Positions 61,641 to 64,000 of a stretch of DNA of 64,000 nucleotides are shown here, in pieces (the first letter of the stretch is position 1; every line of letters begins with the position of its first letter). The position numbers and the translations under genes were made by a program. The notes beneath the pieces are model-generated. The model was not told the origin of the DNA. It searched no databases and saw nothing but the letters and a program-made list of their open reading frames with translations. Source of the stretch: Musa acuminata AAA Group (taxonomy: Eukaryota > Streptophyta > Magnoliopsida > Zingiberales > Musaceae); contig NC_088349.1 in the NCBI RefSeq assembly GCF_036884655.1, positions 44,956,001 to 45,020,000 of the forward strand, in the 5' to 3' direction.

Positions 61641-64000
61641 TCCCTTAGGACATTCGAAAGATAAAATGGGTTAGAGAGAACGGGTTACTCGGGATCCACA
61701 AGCAAACATTCTAGGAAACACTTCATAGACAATGTAAATTACAAACAGACTTTACAAGCCCTGAATAGTTGCACAACAAAGGGTCAAAATGGTTCATTAC
61801 AGACTGAAAATCTCTCACACGTATCCACATGGCACAACCTTTTATTTACAAGCCTAAAGCGACCACCAACCAAACTAAAATAGGACTATTAAGCCTTTGA
61901 TTGTCCCTCTACATGCTATGTAGAGTATGAACATACCAAAAGACATGGACATACATAAGTATTACATCAAACATCATGTTTAGAAGTTTGTCCATGATAT
62001 TCTCCCCCACTTATTCCTTCGACGTCCTCGTCGAAGCCTTTGTCGACACTGCAACTCCTTGCCTTTACTGAGTCTTCAATCTTCTGCTCCAACTACAATG
62101 CGCCTCTTGGCTCCCAACTGCTCTCCGCTGCTATTTTTGAGTAGTCGAACCTTTGATCCGCCATGCTGCTTCAACTCGCCAATGACTCTGACTCTAGTGT
62201 GGGGTTGCCTAAGTTGTGTTGATCCCTGTTGGTTCATGCGGATCCTCCAGATGAAGAAAAAGACCATCCTTACTATGCGCCAGTCTCTCAAATGCTCATG
62301 CTGCTTGAACTGGGTGGATGCTTGTTGGAGCTTTAACGAGCATCGTCTTGTAAACTTCTGAAGTTTTTGGGTCCTTCCTCCACAAAATTTGCCCATTGAC
62401 TCTTCTTTCACTTAGTTGTCACTTCCAAGTAGGTTCGCATCACTTCCGCTTTCGATTGGCAATTCATTGGGAAATGAAGTTGACAATCTACTCTCAGTAG
62501 CACTAATCACCTTTAGTGAGGATTTGACAACTATTGTCTTCCATTATCTTCGAAAGGTCTTTGAACATGTGCAGAGCTCCTCTACTGGATAGATAAGAGA
62601 ATTGGGGTACTCGGTTTCCCCCATTCTCTTAAGAGTTGAGAAGGCAAAGTTTACTTAACTTCGCCCACCTCCTCGAGGTTGTACTCTATGCATCGAGCTG
62701 GTTACTAGCCTTCGCCTGCTCTTTGCTCACACTTCTGAAGCACTTGAAGTGTTTGCACTCCTTGCGTTGAGTTAGTTACTGTGATTCACCTTCTCAATGC
62801 CATCGAACTTCTAGAATGCAGGAAGTTTTCACCCCAACTTGGAGTGATTCTCTTATAGGTTTGGTCGCCTCTAGGATTGTACCGTTTTATCCATCAACCC
62901 TGCCACCTACTCCACTAAGTAGCAAAGGTACAGCACCACGTACTACCTGCTTCGTTCCTTGGTCATGCACTCTTGCCTGACCCGAAGTCCTTCACTTTCG
63001 ACTATCTTAATGAGAAGCTTGTTGACACCACCAGTCTTACGAAGGTCCTTGGCCTCTGCCCTTCAGCCTTATCTCGGTATTTGGAGTTTGCCTCTGCATG
63101 CTCCACCTCCTTGGCCCCTTTCATAACCAAGTGCTCTCCCTCCATGAGAGCAAGGGATCAATGACTTTCATGGAAGTCCTGCCTCTACGGTACCATGGCG
63201 CTGCCATGCCCATGGCACTACTATCCGTCGCCTCGCATCTGCATCTCTTTTCTTCACAATCAGTAGATATGTCTCTGTGGCACTCCTCCGAGTCCACCTC
63301 TATTCTAACTAATGCTTGATTTTGGGTAGCTAAGTCCCTTTGGACTCGTCGTCACTTCCTCGCCCCTTTCGACCCTCTACTTCAACACCTCTGTGTTCTC
63401 CAAGCAGCTTCCTTTGGTCGATGGAAAGACAGACTACAACTCCCATGCATGGCCTCTACCATCGCATTATAGGGTTTGCACCGATTCTGTTCTCCTTAGC
63501 TTCCTTGGTAGCAACGTTTGTTTACTTGACCTTATCCTCTGACTTGTCGAGCTCCCTTAAGTGAATATGGGCTCTAGAGTAGTCCAACTTCCAACTGCTT
63601 CAATCATACCTCTATATGATCAAGTCCCTCCCATGGGACTTACTGGTACTTGCATTCGAACTTTTTCCATTGGTAGAACACAGCCCCCATATGTTGATGA
63701 CCAAGGCTTTCATCCGATGCAAAATTCGATGCACGCACGAAAGACTCGCCTCTGCGGTACCATGGCCTTCACTCCTTGAATCCATAGCCCTTCTTACCAT
63801 CGTGTTGTTCACCGAAGTGGAGCTCCCAGTAAATCCCGATCATACCTCCGTATAATCTAGTCCCTCACGGGACTCATTCATGTGTATCGCATTGCCACGA
63901 ACTGTTCCACCACGATCCGCTACACCATGTTGCCTCCTGGTAACATCTCTATTGCATTATGATCCTTGTGGGATGAACTCGAATTGTGATCCCTCCATAT
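61641..64000. other. Unidentified repetitive-looking DNA at right edge
   Basis: No coding domain is recognised in either strand. On the minus strand AGTGGGGGAGAATATCATGG at about 61995-62014 resembles a polypurine tract joined to an LTR start, which would make the sequence to its left an LTR and that to its right element interior. Related phrases such as GCGGTACCATGGC and TCTACGGTACCATGGCGC (63190 and 63757) recur. Short frames here are open but carry no conserved motifs. Confidence 0.35.

Noticed and set aside
62059..63855. Several 60-110 codon frames at the right edge
   Set aside because: No conserved domains, overlapping frames on both strands and repeat-like DNA; cannot be supported as genes.

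Overview
The window is plant nuclear DNA. It holds spliced genes with GT-AG introns, and most of the rest is LTR retrotransposons. The mix of Angela-like copia, Sirevirus-like copia and several Ty3 lineages, with very frequent GGCGGTGGTACCGCC-type palindromes in LTRs, suggests a monocot, perhaps of the banana family. That placement is an inference from repeat style, not a proven identification.

Two host genes can be supported, both on the + strand. At the left edge (587-3550) is the 3' half of a ubinuclein-like gene, a predicted subunit of the HIRA-type histone chaperone, with five visible exons. In the middle (35726-48924) is a complete seven-coding-exon gene for a protein of about 847 residues with a RING finger, a kinase-like domain lacking catalytic motifs, and WD40 repeats. 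Its last intron is 6.8 kb, carries an RTE-type LINE fragment and a Mutator-like non-autonomous transposon, and is followed by a final coding exon of only seven codons. Intron 4 contains a long inverted repeat.

Between the two genes (4780-35280) lies a retrotransposon nest whose order can be read from target-site duplications (TSDs). A decayed Ty3 reverse-transcriptase sequence is split between 9978 and 33120 by a Sirevirus-like element (9979-33114, TSD TATTG). That element's 5' LTR is split by an Angela-like copia element (10665-28129, TSD GGTAC/AGTAC). The 3' LTR of this copia element is in turn split by a younger copy of the same family on the opposite strand (17899-27372, TSD GAAAC). The innermost copy has near-identical LTRs, primer-binding site, polypurine tract and an uninterrupted gag-pol frame, so it is young and possibly still competent. 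It also carries an extra 652-bp partial LTR at its 5' end. A separate decayed Sirevirus-like element on the minus strand (4780-9679) and an L1-type LINE remnant (34410-35280) flank the nest.

To the right of the RING gene, 49.9-64 kb is almost entirely transposon debris. It includes a short-LTR Ty3 element with about 0.5-kb tandem repeats in its leader and a decayed gag-protease (50590-54410), a truncated Angela-like copy (54512-56991), several Sirevirus-like LTR fragments in both orientations, a Ty3-type LTR starting TGTAACATCC (58700), and about 2.4 kb of unidentified repetitive-looking DNA at the right edge. No tRNA, rRNA, CRISPR array or bacterial-type feature was found. All calls were made by eye; intron boundaries rest on GT-AG sites and frame continuity.
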